From NCBI GenBank assembly GCA_026014665.1, contig JAOZHX010000008.1, positions 62,001-126,000 on the forward strand: a DNA stretch of 64,000 bases, written 5' to 3'. Every line of letters starts with the position of its first letter. Within the stretch, counting starts at the first letter, position 1. The position numbers and the translations under genes are program-made. Source of the stretch: Candidatus Bathyarchaeota archaeon (lineage in GTDB: Archaea; Thermoproteota; Bathyarchaeia; Bathyarchaeales; Bathycorpusculaceae). Below are positions 35,174 to 44,257 of this stretch, piece after piece. The notes below the pieces were generated by a model. The model saw only the letters and a program-made list of their open reading frames with translations. It was not told the origin of the DNA and ran no database searches.

Positions 35174-36010
35174 ATGGCGGTGGAGCAGTCTAAAGTAGCA
35201 ATCGTAAAGGGTGAACGAGGGCATGAACCAGTATTAAAAGCGCTAGAACTAATCGATTTCAAATCGGCTCTTAAGGGCTTTAGCAGAGTTCTCATCAAAG
35301 TAAATTTTATTACGACGATGACATGGGAGACCGGTGCCACAACTGATCCCATGGTGGTTGAAGCGCTAATCCAACAGCTAAAAAAACTTCCTGTGGAAGT
35401 TCTCGTGGTTGAATCAGACGCAACTTTAACGAGCGCTTCAAAAGCATTCGAAGTCACAGGCATGGCTGAGATGTGTAAAAACAACGGTGTAGAGTTCCTC
35501 AACTTGCGCTACGTCAAAGACACGGTTAAAATACCAGTCCCGAACGGTGAATGCCTCAGAGAAATAACCGTTCCCCGCATAGTGAAGGAATCTGCCATTA
35601 TAAGCGCCGCTAAGATGAAAACTCACACCTCTACCAAAGTGACGCTGGGGATGAAAAACATGTTCGGCTTGCTCCCAGACAAATTAAAATTCAAGTATCA
35701 TGCTATGGGCATAAGCAAAGTCATCGTTGACATAAACACTGTTCTCCAGCCGCGTCTAACAGTTATCGATGGCTTCGTAGCCATGGAGGGACGGGGACCA
35801 ACAGATGGCATACCTGTCAAAATGAACCTTATAGTGGCTGGCAAAGATCCAGTCGCCACCGATGCAACCGCAGCCAGAATCATGGGTATAGATCCGCGTG
35901 AAGTCAGCCATATAAGAAATGCTCAACTTAGGGGAATAGGCAACATCGATAATATAGAGGTCTTGGGTTCACCCATAGGTGATGTCAGGCGCGTCTTTAA
36001 AAGAGGGTAA
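35174..36010 (+). CDS. DUF362-domain protein
   Basis: A 278-aa protein matching the DUF362 layout: VLIKVNFI near the start, VLVVESDAT, SAAKMKTHTSTKVTLGMKNMFGLLP in the middle and a GKDPVATDATAARIMGIDP block at the end. The ferredoxin domain often fused to DUF362 is missing, as are Cys clusters. Biochemical role unknown. Its last 88 bases overlap the 3' end of the beta-helix gene on the opposite strand. Confidence 0.85.
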   Translation: MAVEQSKVAIVKGERGHEPVLKALELIDFKSALKGFSRVLIKVNFITTMTWETGATTDPMVVEALIQQLKKLPVEVLVVESDATLTSASKAFEVTGMAEMCKNNGVEFLNLRYVKDTVKIPVPNGECLREITVPRIVKESAIISAAKMKTHTSTKVTLGMKNMFGLLPDKLKFKYHAMGISKVIVDINTVLQPRLTVIDGFVAMEGRGPTDGIPVKMNLIVAGKDPVATDATAARIMGIDPREVSHIRNAQLRGIGNIDNIEVLGSPIGDVRRVFKRG

Positions 36011-37746
36011 TTTGCCAGTTTAGCAGTTGAGCATTTTCTTGCGTTCCGCATTATTCTGTAAACAGCAAGGATAGCTACGCCGATTGCAATGGGTATTGTA
36101 ATCAACAGATAGGTAAAGGCGCCGCTTTCACCATTTGACTGCACAATATTTGATTGGTTAGGGCTGACTAATGGGTAGTTATCGATGTTCTTGCTGTTAA
36201 TGTAGTAGGGGGTGTCCCACACTCCTTTTCCCGTCAACGCAGTAGCGTTCGGATACCTTTGGGTAAAGTCGCTCCAATAATTCCCCTTACCCTCAAAATC
36301 CCAAACATTGTCTTCAGGGTTACCTAATACAATCCACGGGTTGAATATCTGGGTGCCTCCTCCAGCATTGTTGATGAAAGAGTTTAAGTAGAAAGTGTTG
36401 TTAACTGCACCAGAAATACGTACGGCACCCCCGCTATTTTCTAAGAATAAATTTTTAACAAATGTATTTGCTGTGCTAGAAATGAGGTTAATACCATAAG
36501 TGTTTTTAAGGAAAAAGTTTTGCTCCGCAGAGCTGTTTTTTGATAGGGCGAAGTAGATTCCTGAGTCGTTGTCTGTGAAGTTGTTTTTTGCTATGAACAA
36601 ATCGCTTGAGCCCCCTCCGCCAACGTGGCGGTTAGTGTATCCAGAGGTCGATAATCCGATTCCACAGCTAACCAGGTTGTTTTCTGTTATCTGAATTTGG
36701 CTGGAAGCTACAGTACCCACTCCACAATATGTGTTGTTGATAAGTGAATTCTTTGAAACTTCGATGTTTTCACAGTATTTGAGGAATATGCCGTTGGCGC
36801 ATCCAACCACCGCGTTGTTTGCAATTTTGGAGTTTTTGGTGTTGATTAGGCTAATGCTGTCGTAAGTGCGGCTGATCTGAATGTTTTTTATGGTGATGTT
36901 TTCGCAGTTTCCCAGCGCCACAAATCCAGCGTCTGATGGCACAGACTTATCGTGCTCGTTAAGCCAGTAATAGATTGGCTTGCCGTCGATTGTGTTTGAT
37001 GTGTCTATGTCCTGAACGAACTGTTCGTACGTATTGTATTCTAGCGCGAAGCTGTACTTGTTGTTAACCATAGCGTTTTTTCTTAATGTGTTGTTCGGGC
37101 AATAACTCAGATCGATTCCAACCGTGCTGTTCTCTATAGTGTTTCCTTCGATTACATTTCCTGTCGACGCTGCTTGGATGAGAATTCCAAAATTAAGGCT
37201 CGATGGATTATCGTTTATTTGCGTCGAAATTCTGTTTCCAATTATCGAATTGTTCCACGAAGATGTTGCCCACACCCCGCAAGAAATTAATCGACTATTC
37301 CCTGAAATAACGTTATTGTCAATCATATTTTGAGTGGAGTTATCTAGATATACCGCTTGATTGAAGCCTCTTATGCTTAAATTTTTGACGACAACATTAT
37401 GTCGACCTGTAAGGTCTACTCCCATGCCTGCTTCGCCGTTTATAAGAATCGAATGGTTAGAACCATCAATCACTACATTGTCTTTTAGAACTTGAATGCC
37501 TGCAGGACACCACGACTGCGAAATAATGATGTCTCCAGTCAAAGAGTAAACGTTCCCTGAACGCAAAATGAGATTGGTGCCCTCCACTCCTCCATCCTCT
37601 CTAATGATTACGGCAGCATCGTAATTCCCATATGAGAAGGCGGCTGATGTCAAATTACTGAACATGACAAATAACAAAATCGCGAGCACAAATGACCGTA
37701 CGGCTATTTTGCCTTGCCACCCGCCCTTCTTTGAACAATCCAACAT
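35923..37746 (-). CDS. NosD-like right-handed beta-helix surface protein
   Basis: A 607-aa protein with signal peptide (about 16-40), a long parallel beta-helix built from Asn-rich coils (N-x-[IV]-x-x-N-x-[IF]), typical of NosD/CASH repeats (about 75-520), and a C-terminal membrane span (about 555-575). It is probably a carbohydrate-binding or -cleaving surface protein. The final 30 residues are encoded by sequence antisense to the DUF362 gene; they follow the membrane span and may have arisen by loss of an earlier stop. Confidence 0.8.
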   Translation of the reverse strand: MLDCSKKGGWQGKIAVRSFVLAILLFVMFSNLTSAAFSYGNYDAAVIIREDGGVEGTNLILRSGNVYSLTGDIIISQSWCPAGIQVLKDNVVIDGSNHSILINGEAGMGVDLTGRHNVVVKNLSIRGFNQAVYLDNSTQNMIDNNVISGNSRLISCGVWATSSWNNSIIGNRISTQINDNPSSLNFGILIQAASTGNVIEGNTIENSTVGIDLSYCPNNTLRKNAMVNNKYSFALEYNTYEQFVQDIDTSNTIDGKPIYYWLNEHDKSVPSDAGFVALGNCENITIKNIQISRTYDSISLINTKNSKIANNAVVGCANGIFLKYCENIEVSKNSLINNTYCGVGTVASSQIQITENNLVSCGIGLSTSGYTNRHVGGGGSSDLFIAKNNFTDNDSGIYFALSKNSSAEQNFFLKNTYGINLISSTANTFVKNLFLENSGGAVRISGAVNNTFYLNSFINNAGGGTQIFNPWIVLGNPEDNVWDFEGKGNYWSDFTQRYPNATALTGKGVWDTPYYINSKNIDNYPLVSPNQSNIVQSNGESGAFTYLLITIPIAIGVAILAVYRIMRNARKCSTAKLANYPLLKTRLTSPMGEPKTSILSMLPIPLS

Positions 37747-37793
37747 TATATCCTCAAACGCTCTTCCATCTTCTGCGCTAAAAAAAGGTTTTC

Positions 37794-37844
37794 GTCAAAC
37801 ATTCTTGACTAACCTAAAACGAACCGCAGTCAACATTTCTTGAC
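37794..37844. promoter_or_regulatory. pair of GTCAA-N6-TTGAC palindromes
   Basis: GTCAA-ACATTC-TTGAC (37794-37809) and GTCAA-CATTTC-TTGAC (37829-37844) are two near-identical dyad-symmetric sites, 35 bases apart. They lie 50-100 bases upstream of the NosD-like gene and about 150 bases before the promoter of the nicotinate phosphoribosyltransferase gene. They look like tandem operators for one dimeric regulator, which I cannot identify. Confidence 0.5.
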
Positions 37845-37984
37845 TAAGGACGATTCATCACAGCGGCAAACCCTATACCCAAACTTGCGATGACGAGCAA
37901 TTTTTGACGAACCAATACAAAACAAATCAGCATCACCCTCAAGAAAGTATACTCAAAAAGCCTCCCCCCTCCAAAAGCACCGCC

Positions 37985-38004
37985 TATTTAAAAGGGGGCT
38001 ATAG
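37985..38004 (+). promoter_or_regulatory. promoter with TATA box and GGGGGCTATAG element (pncB)
   Basis: TATTTAAAA (37985-37993) is followed immediately by GGGGGCTATAG (37994-38004). The same pair occurs at 45161-45180 and, inverted, at 61536-61556. The G-box falls between the TATA box and the expected start site (about 38010), a classical operator position in archaea. The ATG lies about 60 bases further on. Confidence 0.6.
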
Positions 38005-38071
38005 ATTTTTTCAAGCAACAGCCCATACAGCTAGAAAGCATTAAATCCGCCAACACTCAAACTAATACCCC

Positions 38072-39472
38072 ATGACAGATTTTCTTGGCTTCCTCAAACC
38101 CCAAAACATGAGCCTCTTCACCGACTTCTACGAGCTAACAATGTGCGCAGCCTACTTCGACAACCAGCACCTCGAAAACGCAACCTTCGACCTCTTCATC
38201 CGCCGACTGCCAGAAAACCGCTCCTACTTCCTTTTCGTAGGCCTAGAGGAAGCCCTCCAATATCTCCAAAACATCCGATTCACCAAAGAACACCTAACTT
38301 ACCTAAAAAAACAAGGCTTCAACGACAACTTCCTCGATTACCTACAGAACTTCCGGTTCACAGGCGAAGTTTGGGCAGTTCCAGAAGGCACCATAACCTT
38401 CCCAAACGAACCCCTCATCCGCGTAACCGCACCCATCATCGAAGCCCAACTCATCGAAACCTTCCTCCTCAACACCATAAACCTCCAAACCATGATAGCC
38501 ACCAAAGCCTCACGCGTAATCCACGCCGCCAAAGGCAAAACCGTCATCGAATTCGGCTTACGCCGCGAACCAGGCATAGACGCAGGCATGAAAGTCGCAC
38601 GCAGCAGCTACATCGCAGGATGCCAAGGCACAAGCAACGTCCTCGCTGGCATGGCATACAACATCCCAGTTTTCGGAACCATGGCACACAGCTTCATTAT
38701 GTCCTATTCAAGAGAAATCGACGCCTTCCGAGCCTTCGCCAAAACCTTCCCTGCCAAATCCACCCTCCTCATAGACACCTACGACGACCTTGCAGGAGCA
38801 CAAAAAGCAGCTTTAGTCGCCAAAGAACTCCAAGCAAAAAACATCAAACTCGGTGGAGTCCGCCTAGACAGCGGAGATTTGGCAGAAACAAGCAAAAAAG
38901 TCCGAAAAATCCTCGATGACAACGGCTTAGACTACGTTAAAATCTTCGCAAGTGGAGATCTTGACGAATTCAAAGTTAACGAATTACTAGCCAAGGAAGC
39001 AAAAATTGACGCCTTCGGCGTAGGAACGAAAATGGGCACATCAGCCGACAGACCATACCTAGACATCATCTACAAGCTCTGCGAAAGCCAAAACGCAAAC
39101 GGCACTTACTCACCCATCATGAAGTTAAGCAAAGACAAAATCACCCTTCCAGGCAGAAAACAAGTCTACCGAACCAAGGACAACAATGGAAACTTCAAAA
39201 AAGACACAATCGCCTTAACAGACGAAAAAATTGAAGGCGAACCACTGCTGGTTAAAGTCATGGAAAAAGGCAAGCTCGTCAGCAATTTGCCAACGCTCGA
39301 GCAAATTCGAACCACAGCTAAAGAAAACCTCGATAAGCTTCCCAAGCAGTACAAAGCCTTAACACAAGCACCCACATACCCTGTGGAGTTAAGCCAAAAA
39401 CTAAAAGAGCTGATTGAGAAACTCACGCAGCAGATAATAACAAACGAGATTAACGGTGAAAACACCGACTAA
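38072..39472 (+). CDS. pncB: nicotinate phosphoribosyltransferase
   Basis: A 466-aa enzyme that joins nicotinate and PRPP to form nicotinate mononucleotide in NAD salvage. Visible blocks: SLFTDFYELTMCAAYFD at the N-terminus, VIEFGLRREPG (about 152-162), GTMAHSFIMSY (about 206-216, with the His that is autophosphorylated in this family), LLIDTYDD, GVRLDSGDLAE and FGVGTKMGTS (PRPP-binding). Length fits the NAPRTase family. It has its own promoter with the GGGGGCTATAG box. Confidence 0.93.
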   Translation: MTDFLGFLKPQNMSLFTDFYELTMCAAYFDNQHLENATFDLFIRRLPENRSYFLFVGLEEALQYLQNIRFTKEHLTYLKKQGFNDNFLDYLQNFRFTGEVWAVPEGTITFPNEPLIRVTAPIIEAQLIETFLLNTINLQTMIATKASRVIHAAKGKTVIEFGLRREPGIDAGMKVARSSYIAGCQGTSNVLAGMAYNIPVFGTMAHSFIMSYSREIDAFRAFAKTFPAKSTLLIDTYDDLAGAQKAALVAKELQAKNIKLGGVRLDSGDLAETSKKVRKILDDNGLDYVKIFASGDLDEFKVNELLAKEAKIDAFGVGTKMGTSADRPYLDIIYKLCESQNANGTYSPIMKLSKDKITLPGRKQVYRTKDNNGNFKKDTIALTDEKIEGEPLLVKVMEKGKLVSNLPTLEQIRTTAKENLDKLPKQYKALTQAPTYPVELSQKLKELIEKLTQQIITNEINGENTD

Positions 39473-39485
39473 TGACCAAAGCAAC

Positions 39486-39704
39486 CTATTCTTTGCATAT
39501 TCTTTTTCTGTATTCACCGCAATAGCTGTTTCCGCCTTCCCAACATTGCGCTGTAACCTTTTTGCAATCTTTTATGTACTCACATTTATAGAAGAAGAGA
39601 TCAACACGCTTTTGAAAATTATCAAATACGCCTCTTAGGTTCCCCAAATTTGCCCGCTCTCGCAATACACATTTTCCCTCAAGGTATATTAGGGCATCGC
39701 TCAT
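39486..39704 (-). CDS. small Cys-rich protein
   Basis: A 72-aa protein whose C-terminal half carries KCEYIKDC, then QCWEGG and SYCGEYR: the C-x4-5-C...C...YCGxYR pattern I associate with small archaeal metal-binding or disulfide-bonded proteins of unknown role. ATG 39704 is preferred to TTG 39722 because CTATTAAG near 39728-39736 would make the message leaderless. It occupies most of the 310-base gap between the nicotinate phosphoribosyltransferase and thiolase-like genes, antisense to both. Confidence 0.5.
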   Translation of the reverse strand: MSDALIYLEGKCVLRERANLGNLRGVFDNFQKRVDLFFYKCEYIKDCKKVTAQCWEGGNSYCGEYRKRICKE

Positions 39705-39782
39705 TTTTGTGAAATATGGCAAACACTTAATAGTCTTCTAACAAAACCATTGTAACCTAACAAAAAAAGGGAAGACACAACC

Positions 39783-40991
39783 ATGCAAAAACGCCCAGCT
39801 ATCGTTGCCGTTGGCAGAACAAAATTTGGAGAACATTACGGCAAAGAACCTGAAAAACTCATCGAAGAAGCCTGGCTTGCTGCCTCAAGCGAATGCAGCA
39901 TCGAACGCAAAGACCTCGAAGCCTGCTACATGTCCGACTGTCTTCTCCCCATCACCAACAAACTAGGCCTAGAAGAAGGCTTCCTCTCAGAATTAACAGA
40001 ACTCCATGTGCCCATGGAAGTCACACGCTCATTTAGCGCTGCCCTGCTCACCGCTTGCCATGCGATTCAAGCAGGTGTCTACAACACTGTTCTTGTCGGC
40101 GGCATAGAAAAAATGACGGATCGATGGGACAAAATCAGAGATGACCTTATGCTGCTGGATGATCCATGGAGCTACTATGCAGGCGCCACCCCAGAATCCA
40201 ACCATGAACTAATGCTGCGAGCATACATAAAGAAACACCACATAACAGGCGCAAACCTCGAAGAACTGAACTTGGCTTTGGCAGAAATCTCAGTTAAGAA
40301 CCATGCTAACGCAGCCAAAAACAAGTATGCCCAATTCCAGAGAAAAATCACTTTAGACCAGGTTTTAAGCGCTAGAAAATCAACGCATAAGCCTTTAGGA
40401 CTCTATGATTTTGCCCCAGTCTCAGATGGCGCCTCAGCCCTCATCCTCACAAGCGAAACAACTGCAAAAGAAATGACAACACAACCCATCTACGTTTTAG
40501 GCTGCGCTTCAGCCACAGACTACCTGAATTATCCTGCACGCGAAGACCTCTCCCGCTTCCTGGCGGCTGAGCTGTCCATGAAATCCGCCTCCAAAACCGC
40601 AAAAATTACATCCTCCAATCTACATCTAATCGAAGTCAACGATCAATCGACTGTTATGGAAATGGTTTCGTTGGAAGACTTAGGTTTCTGCGAACCCGGA
40701 ACCGCTTGGCATGGCATTCACGAAGGCTGCAAACACGGCCAAAACTACTATGAGATAGGCAGCAGACAACTTTTTGTCAACACCGACGGCGGATTGAAAG
40801 CTGATGGCAACCCATTGGGAGCCACTGGCGGAGCACAGATTTTTGAGATTTATCGCCAACTTCGCGGCGAAGCAGGTGAGCGGCAAGTCAAGCTCGAATC
40901 AGGTTTGCCAGAATATGGTTGTGCAGTCGAGTTTGAAGGTTTTGGAACCAAAGCTTACGCCACAATCTTAGGAGTGAAATACGATGAGTAG
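39783..40991 (+). CDS. thiolase-like protein lacking usual catalytic residues
   Basis: A 402-aa thiolase-fold protein of the archaeal SCP-x-like group: IVAVGRTKFGEHYG at the start, VLVGGIEKMTD (103-113), YDFAPVSDGASALIL, VSLEDLGFCEPG and GNPLGATGG (342-350). Where thiolases have the nucleophilic Cys in CASG, this one reads RSFSAALL (S83); the expected His blocks read VNDQS (N286) and GNP (N343). The late Cys is kept (C380). It overlaps the next gene by 8 bases. In archaea the thiolase of such a pair feeds acetoacetyl-CoA to HMG-CoA synthase; here that activity is doubtful. Confidence 0.8.
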   Translation: MQKRPAIVAVGRTKFGEHYGKEPEKLIEEAWLAASSECSIERKDLEACYMSDCLLPITNKLGLEEGFLSELTELHVPMEVTRSFSAALLTACHAIQAGVYNTVLVGGIEKMTDRWDKIRDDLMLLDDPWSYYAGATPESNHELMLRAYIKKHHITGANLEELNLALAEISVKNHANAAKNKYAQFQRKITLDQVLSARKSTHKPLGLYDFAPVSDGASALILTSETTAKEMTTQPIYVLGCASATDYLNYPAREDLSRFLAAELSMKSASKTAKITSSNLHLIEVNDQSTVMEMVSLEDLGFCEPGTAWHGIHEGCKHGQNYYEIGSRQLFVNTDGGLKADGNPLGATGGAQIFEIYRQLRGEAGERQVKLESGLPEYGCAVEFEGFGTKAYATILGVKYDE

Positions 40992-42492
40992 TGAACCTAT
41001 AGAGCGCAGAGTCTCCTATTTAGGTGACCGCTTAAAAGCCAGCCGATGTCAAAGCTGCGCAAAAGAATATTTTGAAGTGCGAGATTACTGCACAAACTGC
41101 GGCAGAAAAAGCTACGGAAAAATGGACAGCATCGACTTATTCTACGACAAAGGCACACTCGAAATTTGCACATTCATCAACGAGCCCACAAACAAGTTCA
41201 CAAAACTAGGCAGTTACGTTTACGGCATCGTTTCCTTCCATGACGGCAAAATCAAAGTGCCAGCCAGACTTACCGATCAACTGGTATGCGACGGAAAAGA
41301 TGTTGATTTAGATAGCCTTGAAGGCCGAGAAGTTGTTCCTCGCTTTCGCAGGCGTTACTCGGTTGGCAAAAGCGATGTGGTGCCTACGATTTCTTTAGCT
41401 TTTACACTTGCAGATGAGTATTATCCTCACCAAGAATACCACGTTATTCAACCGACCAAAGATTATGAGTTGCCTGGTATTGTGGGTTATGGGGCTTATT
41501 CTTCTCGTTTCCGCATCAAAGAAGAAGGCTTAGAACGTGCTGTTCCCTTCATCGATGAAGACTCAGTTACGGCTGCCGTTGAAGCGGGAAAACTCGCGCT
41601 TATCCATTCTGGACTTAACAGCGCTTGGATCGGAAAAGTTTATGCTGGTTCAGAATCTAATCCCTATGCTGTTAAACCCATCGCTTCAAAGGTAGCTCAA
41701 GTTTTAAAACTCGGCGAAGAAGAAGGAGACCTTCAAGGCGTGGATGCGGTGGATACGGAGTTTGCTTGCAAAGCTGGTTCGAGCATGTTTAAAGACGCCT
41801 GTGCACTCGTCAGCTACCCGAAATCTGGCATCGAATACGCTATGGTTATTGGTGCAGATAACTCTCAAGCTGCGCCGCGTGGTTGCCCTGGAGGTGAACT
41901 TGATGCTTTCGTGGGTTACGGTGGGGCAGCGTTTATTTTTGGCAAAAAAGACGTTGTCGCTGAAATGGAGGGTTGGTACAGTTGCACTTCGGATACTCCG
42001 GATTTTTGGCGTCGTGACGGTGAACCTTTTCCGATGCATGGTGGACGATTTACAGGTGATCCAGCATATCATAAACATGTGCGTAAAGCCGCCAGCAAGC
42101 TCATGGAACGTTTAAATCTCAAAGCAAGCGACATAAACTATTTTGTACCTCACCAGCCTAATCCAGCATTTCCAGTGAGGGTGGCAAGAGAACTTGGGTT
42201 CAAAGAAGAGCAGTATTCGCCAGCTATCCAGATAACTAAATTCGGTAACACCTACTCAGGTGCCTCGCTGGTGGGTTTAGCCGCAGTGCTAGATGTTGCA
42301 AAACCAAACGAACGCATATTGCTTACAAGTTACGGTTCAGGAGCAGGAAGCGACGCTTATCTACTACGGACCACAAGCCAACTGCTGGATAAACGGCAAA
42401 GACAGAAGATAACGGTAAGGTTCCAGGCGGAGAATCCCTTCGTAGAATACGTGGATTACACAACCTATCGAAGACTAAAACTTGGAATGTAA
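40984..42492 (+). CDS. DUF35-HMG-CoA synthase fusion protein
   Basis: A 502-aa protein. Residues 1-150 are a DUF35 unit: zinc ribbon (C22, C25, C36, C39) and OB-like fold (CTFINEPTNKF, YVYGIVSFHDGKIKVPARL). Residues 160-500 are a HMG-CoA-synthase-type thiolase fold with the three expected active-site residues: Glu in TAAVEAG (E200), Cys in EFACKAG (C262) and His in FVPHQPNP (H390). HMG-CoA synthase condenses acetyl-CoA with acetoacetyl-CoA for the mevalonate/isoprenoid-lipid pathway. In other archaea DUF35 is a separate subunit bridging thiolase and synthase, so the fusion fits the complex model. Confidence 0.85.
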   Translation: MSSEPIERRVSYLGDRLKASRCQSCAKEYFEVRDYCTNCGRKSYGKMDSIDLFYDKGTLEICTFINEPTNKFTKLGSYVYGIVSFHDGKIKVPARLTDQLVCDGKDVDLDSLEGREVVPRFRRRYSVGKSDVVPTISLAFTLADEYYPHQEYHVIQPTKDYELPGIVGYGAYSSRFRIKEEGLERAVPFIDEDSVTAAVEAGKLALIHSGLNSAWIGKVYAGSESNPYAVKPIASKVAQVLKLGEEEGDLQGVDAVDTEFACKAGSSMFKDACALVSYPKSGIEYAMVIGADNSQAAPRGCPGGELDAFVGYGGAAFIFGKKDVVAEMEGWYSCTSDTPDFWRRDGEPFPMHGGRFTGDPAYHKHVRKAASKLMERLNLKASDINYFVPHQPNPAFPVRVARELGFKEEQYSPAIQITKFGNTYSGASLVGLAAVLDVAKPNERILLTSYGSGAGSDAYLLRTTSQLLDKRQRQKITVRFQAENPFVEYVDYTTYRRLKLGM

Positions 42493-42750
42493 AATTAGAC
42501 ATTGGCATGCACCGTGAGTGAGTATAAACGTTTTATGTGCGGGTTTATTTTTTCAGTTTAATGGCTATCACGCAATCAATATGCATACAAACGCTGTGGC
42601 TGCTGCAATCAGCAAGAAAGAGCTGTCTAAACCTGACCATAACCAAACGAATGTACTGCCTCCTTTCCTTTCTGTAAAAGCAAATGCTCCTGCAATACAA
42701 TGTTGTTTGGGCTTGGATAATTGGGTAGTTTACCGGTGATTGATTAATTC

Positions 42751-43854
42751 TCAAGCGGGCTTGTTGATTTTTAAATCTGATGTTTGTGGGCTTAACCTTG
42801 CAGGTTTCAGCTTGGTCTTCAGCTTCTTATTTTGTTCCGTAGAAATCTGCTTTCTTATCGCAAGCGGTATTAAGATTAAAATCGATAGAAGCACGAGTAC
42901 CGTTAAGGTTGCCTCTATCGGAAACTCTGGTATTGTTGGTTGTGGATTAAGTGAATTTGTTGGGGTAGCTGTTGATGTTGGGGAAGGTTGAGTTATCGTT
43001 GGTGTAGGTGTAATAATTGGTGTTGGCGATGGAGGTGGTGTTGGGGTAGGATTTGGAGTAAAAGTAGGGGTTGGAGTTGGTACAGGAGTTGGTGTAAGAC
43101 TAGGTGTTAATGTTGGAGTAGTTCTGGGAGAGGGTGAAGGAATAGGTGTAGGTTCAACTGTAGGTGTCGGTGTTACAGTAGGCGCTGGAAAATCGCTAAA
43201 TTGCGTGAAAACGTCATCGATCAGCAATGTACCTATTACACCGTTTGGTGGTCCAAAGTGTATTTGGGTATCTACAGTTCCTGGAGGGATAGGACCAAAA
43301 ACCATCGTTCCTAGCATCCAAGTGTTTGTAGGTGGCAAATCGTCAGTGGACCAATATGTTATGTCGTGTCCAATGGTGGTATTGGTATCCTTGCAAAAGA
43401 CGTATGCCTTGAAAGAACTAAGTGTGCTCTTGTAATAGAATGTTAACAAATATGTTTGTCCGGTTTCAGGTGCCCATGGTGGTGTAAATGGTGTTCTTGT
43501 TGATGCGGAAAGTGCAACAAAGCCACCTGTTGTTGGGTTACTTGTCACTGTAAATAGTCCACTGTGAGAGTATAAATGAGCATCGGTACTCTGTGAAATT
43601 GTACCTGAATAAGTTGGATCAGAAGTTATCACTTGCCATGGCGAAACTACAGATTCAAAGTCACTATTTTCCACAATGTTTGAGGGGTAGTCAACAAAAT
43701 CAGGATATTGCCCTGTTCCGTTAATATGAAGAGCAGTCTGATTCACATAAAAAGCTGATGTTGCCTTCAACATGATATCAAAACTAAAGTTATAGTCCAT
43801 TGCTGGAATATATGATAAAAAACTAAACTGGTATGTATAAAGTGCAAGATACAC
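42751..43854 (-). CDS. C-terminal part of a frameshift-split surface protein
   Basis: A 367-aa reading frame without signal peptide. It contains a carbohydrate-binding-like beta-sandwich (about 60-220), a long Pro/Thr-rich linker (about 225-315) and a C-terminal IPEFP motif followed by a hydrophobic span and basic tail: the layout of archaeal PEF-CTERM proteins thought to be processed by an archaeosortase. Its first residues continue the sense of the upstream frame (43823-44257) after a one-base shift near 43835-43850, so the two are probably one secreted protein of about 490 aa, broken in this sequence. Confidence 0.6.
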   Translation of the reverse strand: MYLALYTYQFSFLSYIPAMDYNFSFDIMLKATSAFYVNQTALHINGTGQYPDFVDYPSNIVENSDFESVVSPWQVITSDPTYSGTISQSTDAHLYSHSGLFTVTSNPTTGGFVALSASTRTPFTPPWAPETGQTYLLTFYYKSTLSSFKAYVFCKDTNTTIGHDITYWSTDDLPPTNTWMLGTMVFGPIPPGTVDTQIHFGPPNGVIGTLLIDDVFTQFSDFPAPTVTPTPTVEPTPIPSPSPRTTPTLTPSLTPTPVPTPTPTFTPNPTPTPPPSPTPIITPTPTITQPSPTSTATPTNSLNPQPTIPEFPIEATLTVLVLLSILILIPLAIRKQISTEQNKKLKTKLKPARLSPQTSDLKINKPA

Positions 43855-44257
43855 TTTGTTGCGGGTCTACTTGCGTGGAGGTCACTCCATTAAGAGTATT
43901 ATAGCTTGTATTTGTGAAGGAATAAAAATTTGGCTTTGCATCCGAGGGAAAGTTTTCATTAGTTTGTTCAAAAGACAGGATAAAAGTATCGTTTCCATCA
44001 TTTCTTACAATAAAAGAGAAAATAGCTTCTGGTGAATTCCTCCATGCTGTATCACATTTGTAAGGTGGAATTCTAAAAGTTATTGACAATGGCATGATCG
44101 TTCCATTTGCAAACCATAGTGAAAACTGAGGAATTTGTGAAGGAGGGATATCACTAAAACTAGTTATGTTGAAGGTATCCGATAAAGTCTGAGACCACAT
44201 AATACTAGAAAATACAGTAGCTAAGAACCCATATACTAAAACAACCGATATTAGCAA
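43823..44257 (-). CDS. N-terminal part of the same split surface protein
   Basis: A 144-aa frame with a hydrophobic N-terminal helix ([18 protein letters not shown]) and a beta-sandwich ([35 protein letters not shown]) ending VSCTLYIPV. It overlaps the following frame by 32 bases. The open frame extends upstream of the TTG start to 44344 with a basic segment ending NTNRKAISVS before the helix, which would make a pilin-like or signal head, but no standard start codon lies there. Confidence 0.5.
   Translation of the reverse strand: MLISVVLVYGFLATVFSSIMWSQTLSDTFNITSFSDIPPSQIPQFSLWFANGTIMPLSITFRIPPYKCDTAWRNSPEAIFSFIVRNDGNDTFILSFEQTNENFPSDAKPNFYSFTNTSYNTLNGVTSTQVDPQQSVSCTLYIPV

Noticed and set aside
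42518-42754. Short frames on both strands between the HMG-CoA synthase fusion and the split surface gene
   Set aside because: No homology, no promoter or ribosome site, and the two strands shadow each other in a convergent gap.
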